Assembly: GCA_045532035.1 (NCBI GenBank)
Contig: JAZSFD010000103.1
Coordinates: forward strand, 1 to 32,666
Direction of reading: 5' to 3'
From: UMGS1052 sp045532035
Lineage (GTDB): Bacteria; Bacillota; Clostridia; Oscillospirales; CAG-382
DNA: 32,666 bases
This document shows positions 1 to 8,362 of the stretch, in pieces. A model generated the notes under the pieces. That model had not been told where the DNA came from and searched no databases. It saw only the letters and a program-made list of their open reading frames with translations. The number at the start of each line of letters is the position of its first letter. Position 1 is the stretch's first letter. The translations under genes and the position numbers were made by a program.

Positions 1-10
1 TTTTACTCAT

Positions 11-75
11 GAGATCTTGATCTCCTTTCTCGATTTTTCGGGAGGTATAGGTTTTAGGGGTAAAACCATTATACC
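11..75 (+). other. Two hairpins in the istA leader
   Basis: Positions 11-24 form a perfect GAGATC-TT-GATCTC inverted repeat. Positions 44-75 form a stronger one: GGTATAGGTTTTA, loop GGGG, then TAAAACC-AT-TATACC with a two-base bulge. They lie within the IS upstream of istA. They might limit read-through from outside promoters or expression of the transposase, but this is inference; no T-run follows, so they are not simple terminators. Confidence 0.4.
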
Positions 76-166
76 ACAAGGAGTTCAAGGTCTCAACTTT
101 CATTTAAGTTAACAAAACCAGTATTAAGCTAAGGAGCACAAATCATAAAAACAAAGGAGGATTTTA

Positions 167-1639
167 ATGACATCATTAGAAACGTATCAAAAGATACACG
201 AGTACAAAAAGCTGGGACTATCCAAACGTAAAATTAGCATGAATCTCGGAATATTAGTGGCAACGGTTACAAAATGGTGGGAGGCTACGGAGGAAGAGTT
301 TTTAAATGCAGAAAAACCAAGATTTGAATATCTGGACAACTACAAAGAATATATGCTGATGCAGATTCGTACTTGTCCGCAAATCAGGGTAACAAATCTG
401 TTTTTCAAGATCAAGGAGAACTTCCCCGATTTTGAGTGCCAACGAACAACCTTTTACCGTTATGTTCAAAAGCTGCGTTATGACTATGGCTATGACCACT
501 ACACAGGTAGGCAAACGACGCCGAGAAAACCACTTCCGCCCGGTTATGAAGCGCAGGTGGATTTCGGACAATGTAAAATGAAAGATATGTACGGCAGAAC
601 AACCAGAGTATATTTTTTCTGTATGGTGCTGTCATATAGCAGAATGCACTTTGTGTATTTTCATCCGGAGCCCTTTACAACGGAAACAGCCATCAAAGCT
701 CATGAATACGCTTTCAGATATTTCGGAGGCAGGACACAAACAATTATGTATGACCAGGACAGAGTATTTGTAGTAAGCGAAAATCTTGGAAACATAATTT
801 TTGTGCCGGAATTTGAGGAGTATGTAAATACTGTTGGATATAGCATTATACTCTGTCGTGCACGAGATCCACAAACAAAAGGAAAGGTGGAAGCTTTTGT
901 AAAATACGTAAAGGAAAACTTTCTGGAAGGTCGTATTTTCGCGGGCATTGATTCTTTAAACAGCGCAGCACTTCATTGGCTGGATGTGGAAGCCAATGGC
1001 ACCTACAATTATTCCACCAAACGCATACCGCGTGAGGAATTTATGACGGAGGCACCCGCACTTGTGAAGGTACCGTTTCGCGGGAACATGGCAAACAACT
1101 TTAGAAATGTTTCGCCGAACTACTGCGTAACCTATCAAGGCAGCAGGTATATGCTTCCGAAAGATAAGGTGCGAGTGAAAGAAGCCGTGCGCATTGAAGA
1201 GGAAGACGATGGCGAACTCACTTTTTACAGAGCAGCGGATAATGTAGTCGTTCACGTCGAGAAAAAGGCTGCTGCGCCAGGTCTTGACATTCCATTCAAA
1301 GAAGAAACAAGAGATGAAGCAGTGTCACTCGAAACTCTCAGACTGATGTATGGTGAGAATGAAATGGCGATGGAATACATTGACAGGATTGGCACAACGG
1401 TCAAACGTTATCGCAATACACATTACCGCTGGGTAATAAAACTGTCGAGGGTATATACCGACGACCAGATGGAAGAAGCCATGGAGCATTGTGTAAATGT
1501 TGATAGATGCACAGCTTACGAATTGGCGGCATACCTCATTTATAAAACCGGCGAAGGTACAGCAAGAGTTAAAATGAAGGATTCACTTTTCTATCAATGT
1601 AGGCACAGAGCGAAAGAAATCGAGGAGGAATTAAGATGA
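167..1639 (+). CDS. istA: IS21-family transposase IstA
   Basis: This 490-residue protein is the DDE recombinase that cuts and joins the ends of the IS. An N-terminal helix-turn-helix region (about residues 13-38, with KLGLSKRKISMNLGI) should bind the element ends. The integrase-like catalytic core shows the acidic triad as D132 (AQVDFGQ), D196 (IMYDQDRV) and E242 (GKVEAFVKY). The length is normal for the family and the frame is intact, so it is probably active. A clear ribosome site (AAAGGAGG) lies before the ATG. The stop overlaps the start of istB by four bases (ATGA), the usual coupled arrangement. The family is certain; the exact IS name cannot be given from sequence alone. Confidence 0.95.
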   Translation: MTSLETYQKIHEYKKLGLSKRKISMNLGILVATVTKWWEATEEEFLNAEKPRFEYLDNYKEYMLMQIRTCPQIRVTNLFFKIKENFPDFECQRTTFYRYVQKLRYDYGYDHYTGRQTTPRKPLPPGYEAQVDFGQCKMKDMYGRTTRVYFFCMVLSYSRMHFVYFHPEPFTTETAIKAHEYAFRYFGGRTQTIMYDQDRVFVVSENLGNIIFVPEFEEYVNTVGYSIILCRARDPQTKGKVEAFVKYVKENFLEGRIFAGIDSLNSAALHWLDVEANGTYNYSTKRIPREEFMTEAPALVKVPFRGNMANNFRNVSPNYCVTYQGSRYMLPKDKVRVKEAVRIEEEDDGELTFYRAADNVVVHVEKKAAAPGLDIPFKEETRDEAVSLETLRLMYGENEMAMEYIDRIGTTVKRYRNTHYRWVIKLSRVYTDDQMEEAMEHCVNVDRCTAYELAAYLIYKTGEGTARVKMKDSLFYQCRHRAKEIEEELR

Positions 1640-2304
1640 CAAGTATCACAGAAATACAAGAGCTTGCCAGGACGCTTAATCTTCAAAACATCGCAAAAGG
1701 AATAATCGACCTATCGCACGATAAGGAGAGCAATCTTGCTTACCTCAAAGAAATATTGCAAAAAGAAGTGGATAAGCGTGAGGAATTCGCGGTGCTCAGA
1801 CGTGAAAAGGCAGGCAGACTTCCGAAAAAAGAGTTTGTACCGTCAAAGCTCAACAGCGGTGTTGCCTGGCAGATAGAACGCCTTGAAGAACTCGAATGGA
1901 TAGAAAAAGACCAGAACTTAATTCTTATCGGAAAATGCGGCAGCGGGAAAACCTCACTTGCAGCGCACCTGGGTAGAAAGGCGCTGGAAGCAGGGACAAA
2001 GGTTAGCTATAACACCTTTGATGACTTCTTTTATACAATCAATAACAAGGACTCTTCCGATAAGCAGCAACGCCGATTCAGGTACTTCACTCAGAGTTCA
2101 CTAATCATCATAGACGATATGATGTACACAGGCGTAAGAGAGGAAGATTTGGTAAAATTCTATCACAGCATCATGCTCCTCAACGAAACAAGGAGTATCA
2201 TATTCATAACGAACAGAGAATTGTCTTCATGGGTTGATGCGGCGGAAGACAAGCATCTGATGCAAACACTAATCGACCGCATCACAGCGAACAGTCAGAC
2301 ATAA
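1636..2304 (+). CDS. istB: IS21-family helper ATPase IstB
   Basis: IstB is the AAA+ ATPase that selects the target DNA and activates IstA. Walker A is GKCGSGKT (residues 99-106) and Walker B is LIIIDD (156-161). The start overlaps the istA stop in an ATGA motif. At 222 residues it is somewhat shorter than the usual roughly 240-260. It ends at IDRITANSQT, near the point where family members normally continue with a short basic tail (a GESYR-type sequence), and I do not find that tail in any frame just downstream. It may be a naturally short version or may have lost its last 15-20 residues. Function is certain at family level; activity is uncertain. Confidence 0.92.
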   Translation: MTSITEIQELARTLNLQNIAKGIIDLSHDKESNLAYLKEILQKEVDKREEFAVLRREKAGRLPKKEFVPSKLNSGVAWQIERLEELEWIEKDQNLILIGKCGSGKTSLAAHLGRKALEAGTKVSYNTFDDFFYTINNKDSSDKQQRRFRYFTQSSLIIIDDMMYTGVREEDLVKFYHSIMLLNETRSIIFITNRELSSWVDAAEDKHLMQTLIDRITANSQT

Positions 2305-2519
2305 GACTGAATTAAATTAAACTGGTTTGAGCCGCCGTGGCCGTTAGCCAAAGAGCTCGAAAACTTGACTTAGAAAACACTGTCGACTGAAAGGTCGATT
2401 TAATATAAAATTTCACCCGATAGTCAATTCCTAAAATCATATCACTTATGGTGAGAACAGGGATAAAAAGACCACTTAGGTAGGGGGATATCAAAATCTC
2501 TACAGCTTTTTAGGTGACA
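2305..2519 (+). repeat. IS21 right-end non-coding region with direct repeats
   Basis: About 215 bases follow istB without a credible gene. The part nearest the end carries two imperfect direct repeats, starting CACTTATGG at 2443 and CACTTAGG at 2473, about 30 bases apart, then the terminal TAGGTGACA at 2511-2519. This layout fits the multiple terminal transposase-binding sites of IS21 elements. The rest (2305-2440) shows nothing I can name. Confidence 0.6.
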
Positions 2520-2525
2520 ACGGGC

Positions 2526-2853
2526 GTGGAGTATCACGCGAAAAATCGGGAAATCAAGAAGGTGGAACTTCGTCTCTTTGATGAAAAAAAGAAAGGCTAT
2601 TTCCTGCGGTGACATTATTGTGTTTGAAAACCGCGAAGAACAGGAAAAAACTGTCACAGCCAGGGTTTTGAAGCTTCATGTATTTGATTCTTTCAAGGCG
2701 CTTTATGAATCTTTACCGCTTGAAAAATGCGGATATGACACACACAAGATCGCGCAAGCAAGTCATACCGACATGGAAGCCTATTATCCGCGCGAAGAGC
2801 AGGAAAAATATGGTGTTCTGGGCATCGAATTTGAGCTTTTGGAAAAAATATGA
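2526..2853 (+). pseudogene. ASCH-domain protein, 5'-truncated and frameshifted
   Basis: The 3' part encodes a typical small ASCH (PUA-like, RNA-binding type) domain: RKAISCGDIIVFENREEQEK, FKALYESLPLEKCGY and the C-terminal MEAYYPREEQEKYGVLGIEF. The family-typical segment just before it, VELRLFDEK, is present at 2562-2588 but in another frame. The two frames join exactly (FDEK to RKAIS) if one A of the seven-A run at 2584-2590 is skipped, so the gene has a +1 frameshift. Upstream coding similarity stops near the IS21 right end (about 2519), and the normal N-terminus of about 20-25 residues is absent. The IS insertion probably removed the start and promoter. A downstream TTG/ATG at 2578/2581 could start a short product, but it has no ribosome site. 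Transcriptional slippage at the A-run could restore the frame. Confidence 0.75.
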
Positions 2854-2908
2854 ATATCAAATGATGTAAATAATATAGCAATGTGCAAAGACAAGAGAAT
2901 ATTTCGTG

Positions 2909-2937
2909 TTGAAATGTTCACAGAATTATGTTATGAT
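2909..2937 (+). promoter_or_regulatory. Sigma-A promoter of the SLH/beta-helix gene
   Basis: TTGAAA at 2909-2914 and TATGAT at 2932-2937 are separated by 17 bases, close to the sigma-A consensus. The ribosome site AAAGGA (2961-2966) precedes the ATG at 2975. Together with the terminator after the gene, this makes the surface-protein gene a single-gene transcription unit. Confidence 0.8.
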
Positions 2938-2974
2938 ATTGTTGTAGAAAATTTTTTACGAAAGGAAATGAAAA

Positions 2975-5926
2975 ATGAAAAAACCGATCTCGATTATCCT
3001 TGCCGTTTGCATGGCAGTTCTTTGCGTGCCCGCTGTTTTTGCGGCAGATGAAGGGGTTGCAAGAGATGTTTTTGCTCAGCAGACCGTTTCGATCATGACC
3101 CTTGGTGCTTTTGAGGAAAAGCACGACGGTTATGTCGGCTCGACAGAGCTTTTTGACGGCAAAAATGTCAAGGTTCTCAAGCGCGATGGCAGAGACAACA
3201 CTGCCACAAACTTCAACTATTACCACTGGTCAACACCCCTGCCCGATGTCAACGGAAACCCCATTCCGCTGTCGACGGCAAATTACATTATCATTAAATA
3301 CTATTATTCTTCTCCCGATGCAGAGCCTGCCCTTATCGGAAACAAGATGGGCTGGATCCAGGGAAAAATTTGCGCGGCAAAAAATACTACTGATGTTAAT
3401 GAATTTAGTTGGGGTACCCGCATTGAATCGAGAAACGGCATGGTTGCCAACAAATGGGACAAGCTCGTTCTTCCTGTGAATGATTATGTTGGCACAACAA
3501 AGGCTACCATGACAAAGCGCTCGGAGTATTATCTCCATCAGATGAAGCTCTTCCCTCTCAAGGGAGATATGGGCAAAAACGACATTCTTTATATTGGTGA
3601 CATTACCATCCAGAGCTGGGACCCCGATGCCGACTCGGGCATTTCCGAGAGAAATGTCGATTTCTATTCTTCGACTGACGCTTATGAAAAGGGCGAAAAG
3701 CCTTTCAAGACCTTGAAGGTCAAGGATCTTGAAACTGTTACCATGCCCGAATTTTCGGCTGCTGTTCCCGAGAATCACAAATTCAAGGGATGGCAGAGTG
3801 TAAAGACCGAAAAGGACTACCGTCCCGGTGATACATATCAGTTCCTGCTCGGACAGGATGACGCATATGTGCCTTTTTTTGAAGTGGCAGTTGATTTTTC
3901 AAACTATGAAAGCTCCTACATCAACGGTTATGAGGACGGCACCTTCAAGCCCCAGAACAACATCACAAGAGCCGAAGCCTGCAAGATCGTGGCATCACTT
4001 GTCGATCCCACAGGCAAGCTTGCCGGCGGTACCACCTCTTATGAGGATGTGAAACCCGGGGATTGGTATTATAACGCGGTAACAACACTTGAAAATATCG
4101 GCGCACTTGAGGATATCTTCGGCGGAAAGCTTCTTCCCTCCGAAATGATCACCCGAGCTCAGTTTGTCCAGCTCATTTATGCTGTCGCAGACAAAGCTGC
4201 AGACAGCATGAAGCTGACCTATCTTTTGGATATCAAATCGAACGCAAACTATTTTGAAGCAGTTATGTTTGCTGTTTCAAAGGGCATCGTCACAGGTTAT
4301 GAAGACGGCACCTTCAAGCCCAACCACAAGATAACAAGAGCCGAGGCTGTCACTGTCATCAACAGAATGATCGGCAGAGAATGGAACGGTCAGGGAGAAG
4401 CAAGATTTTCCGACATTGACGACCATTGGGCAAAGGGTCAGATCATCGCCTCTGCCACCTCCAAAGCCGACGGAACATGGGCTCTCAAGTCCGGCGAAAA
4501 AGAATATGTTCTTGAGGGCACGAGCACAAAGGATTATATAACAGCTCTGCACAATCAATCTAAAAATCTTTCGGGTGATGCTATCCGCCGCGGAATTGAC
4601 ACTGTCTCCGAACAGATGAAGAAAGATATTCTTTCTACCCCCAACACCGCCGAGATCTATCCCGAAAGATTTGGCAAGAACACATACTATGTTTCCGAAA
4701 AGAACGGCGATGACGCTAATAACGGAAAAACTCCCGAAACTGCTGTCAAGACCATCGCAGGGCTTTATCAGAAGCTTCGTTTTCCCGGCAAAGGAACTGT
4801 CATTCTCTTTGAGCGCGGCGGTACATACCGCGGACAGGTGACAGTAAATACAGGTCTTACCTACGGCGCATACGGCGAGGGAGACAAGCCTGTGATCTCC
4901 GGCTCCAAGAAGAACTATGCCGATCCTTCCCTTTGGGAAGAAACCGACATCAAGAATGTTTATAAGCTCACCGAAGGGATTTACAATGTCGGTATCATCA
5001 CCTTTGACCATGCAGACGATGCCCACGGAAACTATGACGATCTTTACGGCAAAAACCGCATCTTTGGAAAGAACATCTCCTCGTATATCGAGCTTTCCGA
5101 AGACCTCGAATTCTTCTCGTGTGACACGACTCTCTATCTCTGCAGCACCGCAGGTAATCCCGGATCAAGATTCAAGGATATTGAGATTGGTACAAGACTT
5201 GACGTTTTTGACGGCGCAGCATCCGATGTCGTATTCGATAATCTCCATGTCAAGCACACCGGTTCTCACGGTATCGGACTTGGCTCGGGCAACAATGTTG
5301 TTGTAACAAACTGCGAATTCTCGTGGCTTGGCGGTTCGCTTCTCGGTTCTTATGGTGAGACCACCACACAGTACGGAAACGCTGTTGAGCTTTACGGCGA
5401 CTGCGATGGTTATTATGTCAGAGACAACTGGATGTGGCAGATCTATGACACAGCCATCACCCATCAGGGCAAAGACCTCAATATGAAGAACATCGAATAC
5501 ACAGGTAACCTTATGGAATATGTCCATTGGGGAATCGAATGCTGGTTGACTCAGCCCACCAAGAAGGGCTCGCTTCACAACTATGCCGCAAATTACAATG
5601 TGATGCGCAACGGCGGTTATGGTTGGGGAACCATCGTAACAAAGCGTCCCACAAGTTCCATGCTTTATGCTACCTACACACTTGAGGTGGAAAGCAGCAA
5701 TCTCAGCAGCAAATATAACATCATCGACCGCTGTGCAGGTTATCTTATAAATATGGCCGAATCTGCAAAGGAAGATTTCAGCTGCCATATCTATGTTCAG
5801 GACGAGGGCATGACCCTCGGCGGACTCAGAGGTCGGGCGGCAAGTGCGGGTCTTGATGCACCCATGCTCCTCAATAAGCAGCTCAGCGACGAAGCACCTG
5901 TATTTATCCTTATTCCCAAAAAGTAA
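2975..5926 (+). CDS. Secreted SLH-domain surface protein with right-handed beta-helix domain
   Basis: The 983-residue protein starts with a clear signal peptide (MKKPISIILAVCMAVLCVPAVFA). Residues about 35-215 look like a beta-sandwich, possibly carbohydrate-binding; about 220-300 resemble a small surface-repeat domain. Three S-layer homology repeats follow (about 308-345, 355-410 and 425-490), two containing nearly the same INGYEDGTFKP / VTGYEDGTFKP and ITRAEA motifs. SLH repeats bind secondary cell-wall polymer and fix the protein to the wall. The C-terminal part (about 570-980) begins with TYYVSEKNGDDANNGKTPET and has the glycine/asparagine-rich pattern of a parallel beta-helix, as in pectate-lyase-like polysaccharide enzymes. 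I cannot identify catalytic residues, so substrate and activity are unknown. The SLH triplet in the middle rather than at an end is unusual. Confidence 0.85.
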   Translation: MKKPISIILAVCMAVLCVPAVFAADEGVARDVFAQQTVSIMTLGAFEEKHDGYVGSTELFDGKNVKVLKRDGRDNTATNFNYYHWSTPLPDVNGNPIPLSTANYIIIKYYYSSPDAEPALIGNKMGWIQGKICAAKNTTDVNEFSWGTRIESRNGMVANKWDKLVLPVNDYVGTTKATMTKRSEYYLHQMKLFPLKGDMGKNDILYIGDITIQSWDPDADSGISERNVDFYSSTDAYEKGEKPFKTLKVKDLETVTMPEFSAAVPENHKFKGWQSVKTEKDYRPGDTYQFLLGQDDAYVPFFEVAVDFSNYESSYINGYEDGTFKPQNNITRAEACKIVASLVDPTGKLAGGTTSYEDVKPGDWYYNAVTTLENIGALEDIFGGKLLPSEMITRAQFVQLIYAVADKAADSMKLTYLLDIKSNANYFEAVMFAVSKGIVTGYEDGTFKPNHKITRAEAVTVINRMIGREWNGQGEARFSDIDDHWAKGQIIASATSKADGTWALKSGEKEYVLEGTSTKDYITALHNQSKNLSGDAIRRGIDTVSEQMKKDILSTPNTAEIYPERFGKNTYYVSEKNGDDANNGKTPETAVKTIAGLYQKLRFPGKGTVILFERGGTYRGQVTVNTGLTYGAYGEGDKPVISGSKKNYADPSLWEETDIKNVYKLTEGIYNVGIITFDHADDAHGNYDDLYGKNRIFGKNISSYIELSEDLEFFSCDTTLYLCSTAGNPGSRFKDIEIGTRLDVFDGAASDVVFDNLHVKHTGSHGIGLGSGNNVVVTNCEFSWLGGSLLGSYGETTTQYGNAVELYGDCDGYYVRDNWMWQIYDTAITHQGKDLNMKNIEYTGNLMEYVHWGIECWLTQPTKKGSLHNYAANYNVMRNGGYGWGTIVTKRPTSSMLYATYTLEVESSNLSSKYNIIDRCAGYLINMAESAKEDFSCHIYVQDEGMTLGGLRGRAASAGLDAPMLLNKQLSDEAPVFILIPKK

Positions 5927-5935
5927 ATAAAAATT

Positions 5936-5964
5936 GCGGCAGCCCTTTGGGGTTGCCGCTTTTT
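5936..5964 (+). terminator. Rho-independent terminator after the SLH gene
   Basis: GCGGCAGCCC and GGGGTTGCCGC form a stem around a TTT loop (5936-5959), followed by TTTTT. It sits 9 bases after the stop codon. Confidence 0.9.
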
Positions 5965-6020
5965 GCTTATGTCTTTCAGTATAAATATCGGAATGTCTCC
6001 GTCCTCTTACAGACGAAGCT

Positions 6021-6590
6021 TCAATCCTTAAATGCTTCTGGTTGAACGATCGACAAGATCTCGTCCTGCGTCAAAGGATATCCCTTTTCAAAGGCGGCGT
6101 CACACAGTTTTTTCATGAGCTGACTTCTGCAGGACGCATCAAGCTTTTCGCGAAGAGCTGACAGCTGTTTTATGATATCGTCTGTTTTGTCGGGAAGAGC
6201 TTCTTCAATGATTGTGCGCACCTTCACAGAGGCGGCAGGGCATTTGCCGTCGGTGGATATTGCCACCGAAAGAGGTTCTGCACTTATCAGCGACGGAAAA
6301 ATAAAGGTGCTGTTTTTGATGTCGTCCACCGTGTTGAGCTCAATGTGGCGGGAAGAACACAATTCAAAAAGCTTTTCGGCATCACAAAGAGCTTTGTCGG
6401 CAAGGATGACGATGTCGGGAGAGGTGTTTTCCAAAAGTGTTTGTGGGTCGTCGGCTTTTTGCGCATGAAGAAAGATGTTGAAAGGATATGCAGAAAGCTT
6501 TTTTAGTTTTTCGCCGGCGGTGGAATTGTTGCCGATGATGAGAATGGTCGTATCGGCTGCGCGGCGGAAGATCGGAAAATACTCAGCCAT
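6021..6590 (-). CDS. Divergent siroheme synthase N-domain (precorrin-2 dehydrogenase/ferrochelatase-like, Met8p/CysG-N)
   Basis: This 189-residue protein resembles the Met8p/CysG N-terminal module that oxidises precorrin-2 and inserts iron to make siroheme. It opens with MAEYFPIFRRAADTTILIIG and has the family segment LNTVDDIKNSTFIFPSLI followed by PLSVAIST. D89 in NTVDD corresponds to the Asp of NVVD (Asp104 of E. coli CysG), implicated in both reactions. However, the NAD-binding GGG motif is replaced by G20-N-N-S-T-A, the usual ATDD is replaced by ADKA, and the region between them is about 12 residues short. The dehydrogenase step is therefore doubtful. The start at 6590 is chosen because ATGGCTGA overlaps the ABC ATPase stop and AAAGGA lies 9 bases upstream. 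It is the last gene of the reductase operon. Confidence 0.8.
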   Translation of the reverse strand: MAEYFPIFRRAADTTILIIGNNSTAGEKLKKLSAYPFNIFLHAQKADDPQTLLENTSPDIVILADKALCDAEKLFELCSSRHIELNTVDDIKNSTFIFPSLISAEPLSVAISTDGKCPAASVKVRTIIEEALPDKTDDIIKQLSALREKLDASCRSQLMKKLCDAAFEKGYPLTQDEILSIVQPEAFKD

Positions 6591-7353
6591 TTTGTGTTGT
6601 CCTTTCATAAAAATATGTGGCATTGCCGCAAATTTCTGATTTTTGAATGCCGATTCCGAAAACTTCTTTTATTATTCCCGAGGAGACAACTTTTTCGGGG
6701 CTGTCAAGAACTATGTTTTTTCCGTTATTCATGACAAGCACGCGGTCGGAACAGCTGAGCGCCGTTAAAAGATCGTGAAGCACGATCACAATTCCGCGGC
6801 CGCTGTCGGCAAGGGGGCGGAGAATTTCAAAAAGCTCAAAGGCGTTTGAAACATCAAGATAAGTTGTCGGCTCGTCAAGGAGAATATAGTCGGTGTCCTG
6901 ACAGAGCGCCATGGAGATATATACCTTTTGGCGCATACCTCCCGAAAGGGTGGAAAGTCGGCGGTCGGCAAGCTCTTCAAGGTTCAGCTTTTGCAAACAC
7001 TTACGAGCAAAGAGCTTGTCTTTTTCCGAATATACTCTCGGAAATGAAAGATGTGGGAATCTGCCGCAAAGCACTGTTTCTAAAACCGTCATGTCGGGAG
7101 TTTTCCTGCCTTGGGAAAGGCAGGCGATTTTTTTTGCACGCGAGCAGGAAGAGCGGAGGGCTTCTCCGTCGATTGAGATGTTGCCCGAAAAAAGAGGCAA
7201 AAGCCCCGTAATCGTTTTCAAAAGGGTGCTTTTTCCGCAACCGTTCGGACCGATGACCGCGGTGATGCATCCTTTTTCAAAGCTTGCCGAAAAGTCGGAA
7301 AGGATGACTTTTTTTTGATATCCCGAGGAGATGCTTGATAAGGTTATGGGCAT
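6583..7353 (-). CDS. ABC transporter ATP-binding protein, FecE/BtuD type
   Basis: This 256-residue ATPase powers an importer of the iron-siderophore/heme/cobalamin class. It shows Walker A GPNGCGKST (residues 35-43), signature LSGGMRQK (about 137-144), Walker B YILLDEPT and the H-loop histidine in IVLHDL. The spacing and C-terminal ending fit the FecE/BtuD subfamily. Its ATG begins one base after the permease stop, and its ribosome site (GGAGAG) lies inside the last permease codons, so the two are translationally coupled. The substrate cannot be read from the ATPase; the siroheme operon suggests iron, cobalt or a tetrapyrrole. Confidence 0.92.
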   Translation of the reverse strand: MPITLSSISSGYQKKVILSDFSASFEKGCITAVIGPNGCGKSTLLKTITGLLPLFSGNISIDGEALRSSCSRAKKIACLSQGRKTPDMTVLETVLCGRFPHLSFPRVYSEKDKLFARKCLQKLNLEELADRRLSTLSGGMRQKVYISMALCQDTDYILLDEPTTYLDVSNAFELFEILRPLADSGRGIVIVLHDLLTALSCSDRVLVMNNGKNIVLDSPEKVVSSGIIKEVFGIGIQKSEICGNATYFYERTTQNG

Positions 7354-7354
7354 A

Positions 7355-8362
7355 TCATCTCTCCTTTCCTTTTATGAGTATAAACACAAAGCTCGGCGCA
7401 CCCACAAAGGCAAGGATTATGCCGACAGGAATCTCGTAGGGTGAGAAAAATGTTCTTGCCGCTGTGTCGCAGGCGGTCACAAAGGCTCCGCCGAAAAGGG
7501 CGCAAAGAGGCAGAAGCGACCGCGCTCTTGTGGTTCCCAGCTTTCTTACTGCGTGGGGGACCATAAGTCCCACAAACGAAACAAGTCCCGCAACACTCAC
7601 GGCACAGCCTGCAAGAAGTGCCGCAATAATAAGGAAAAGTATGCGGAAAAGCTTTGTGTTAAGTCCAAGCTCCGATGCTGTTTCGTCGCCCAAGGCAAGC
7701 ACATCAAGTTCGTTTGATAAAAGAAAGAGAAGTAAAAGGCAGAGTGTTACTGCCAAGAACGCAGGAATAAGCTTTTTGAAGGATACTGCCGAAAGATCAC
7801 CGATCTTGAAATCGGCGCTCATGACTGCAATATCGGGGAAAAATTCGATAACTGCATCGGATATTGCCGAAAGTACACTGCTCAGAGCAACCCCCATGAG
7901 TATAACAGTTGATTTTGACGAGCCCCATTTGATCGAGCCGAAGCTGATTATCGCCACTGCCGCAAGAGCTCCCAAAAAAGAGAAGAAAGACAGCTGCCAT
8001 CCGCCATATATTCCGAAAACAGCGCATATGGTCACTGCAAGTCCGGCGCCTGAATTTACACCGATGATGCCGGGGGAGGCAAGCTTGTTGGCAAGAACAT
8101 TCTGGATGACGGCGCCCGAAACCGAAAGGGAAGCACCCACAAGAATGCTTCCGAGAGTTCTCGGTAATCTTGAATAAACAAAAATGCGCTCTCCGACACT
8201 TTGAGTGCCGTGGGCTATAGAGTTCATAATATCGGTAACTGAGATAGCAACGCTTCCGCACAAAAGACTGAAAGCCGCAGCAATTATCAAAAATGCCGCG
8301 GCGGCAAAAAATAATACTATTGTCTTTTTTTCACTGTGCAAGAGTTTTGCAGAGGGTTTCAT
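7355..8362 (-). CDS. FecCD-family ABC importer permease
   Basis: This integral membrane protein of about 335 residues is rich in hydrophobic segments and carries FecCD hallmarks: RLPRTLGSILVGASLSVSGA, LASPGIIGVNSGAG, and near the end GLVSFVGLMVPHAVRKLG. Such permeases form a homodimer of about 2 x 10 helices and move siderophores, heme or vitamin B12 across the membrane with the ATPase encoded next. ATG at 8362 is preferred; an in-frame TTG lies two codons upstream. The start overlaps the 3' end of the binding-protein gene by about 30 bases, so expression is tightly coupled. Confidence 0.92.
   Translation of the reverse strand: MKPSAKLLHSEKKTIVLFFAAAAFLIIAAAFSLLCGSVAISVTDIMNSIAHGTQSVGERIFVYSRLPRTLGSILVGASLSVSGAVIQNVLANKLASPGIIGVNSGAGLAVTICAVFGIYGGWQLSFFSFLGALAAVAIISFGSIKWGSSKSTVILMGVALSSVLSAISDAVIEFFPDIAVMSADFKIGDLSAVSFKKLIPAFLAVTLCLLLLFLLSNELDVLALGDETASELGLNTKLFRILFLIIAALLAGCAVSVAGLVSFVGLMVPHAVRKLGTTRARSLLPLCALFGGAFVTACDTAARTFFSPYEIPVGIILAFVGAPSFVFILIKGKER

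Larger units (their letters stand above)
1..2519 (+). mobile_element. IS21-family insertion sequence, left end outside the window
   Basis: The element contains the two overlapping IS21 genes istA and istB plus flanking non-coding sequence. The right end is placed at about 2519 because the sequence there finishes ...TAGGTGACA, whose complement starts TGTCACCTA; IS21-family ends begin with TGT. Just inside this end there are two related direct repeats, CACTTATGGTGAGAACAGGGATA compacted to CACTTAGGTAGGGGGATA (2443-2465 and 2473-2490), as expected for the repeated transposase sites of this family. No matching TGTCACCTA lies between 1 and 166, so the left end and any target duplication are upstream of the window. 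The right boundary is inferred from these signals only. Confidence 0.85.

Noticed and set aside
1..166. IS21 left terminal repeat
   Set aside because: No TGTCACCTA-like sequence is found; the left end must be outside the window.
4277..5026. Long antisense frame within the SLH/beta-helix gene
   Set aside because: No ribosome site or family similarity; the sense gene is clearly coding.
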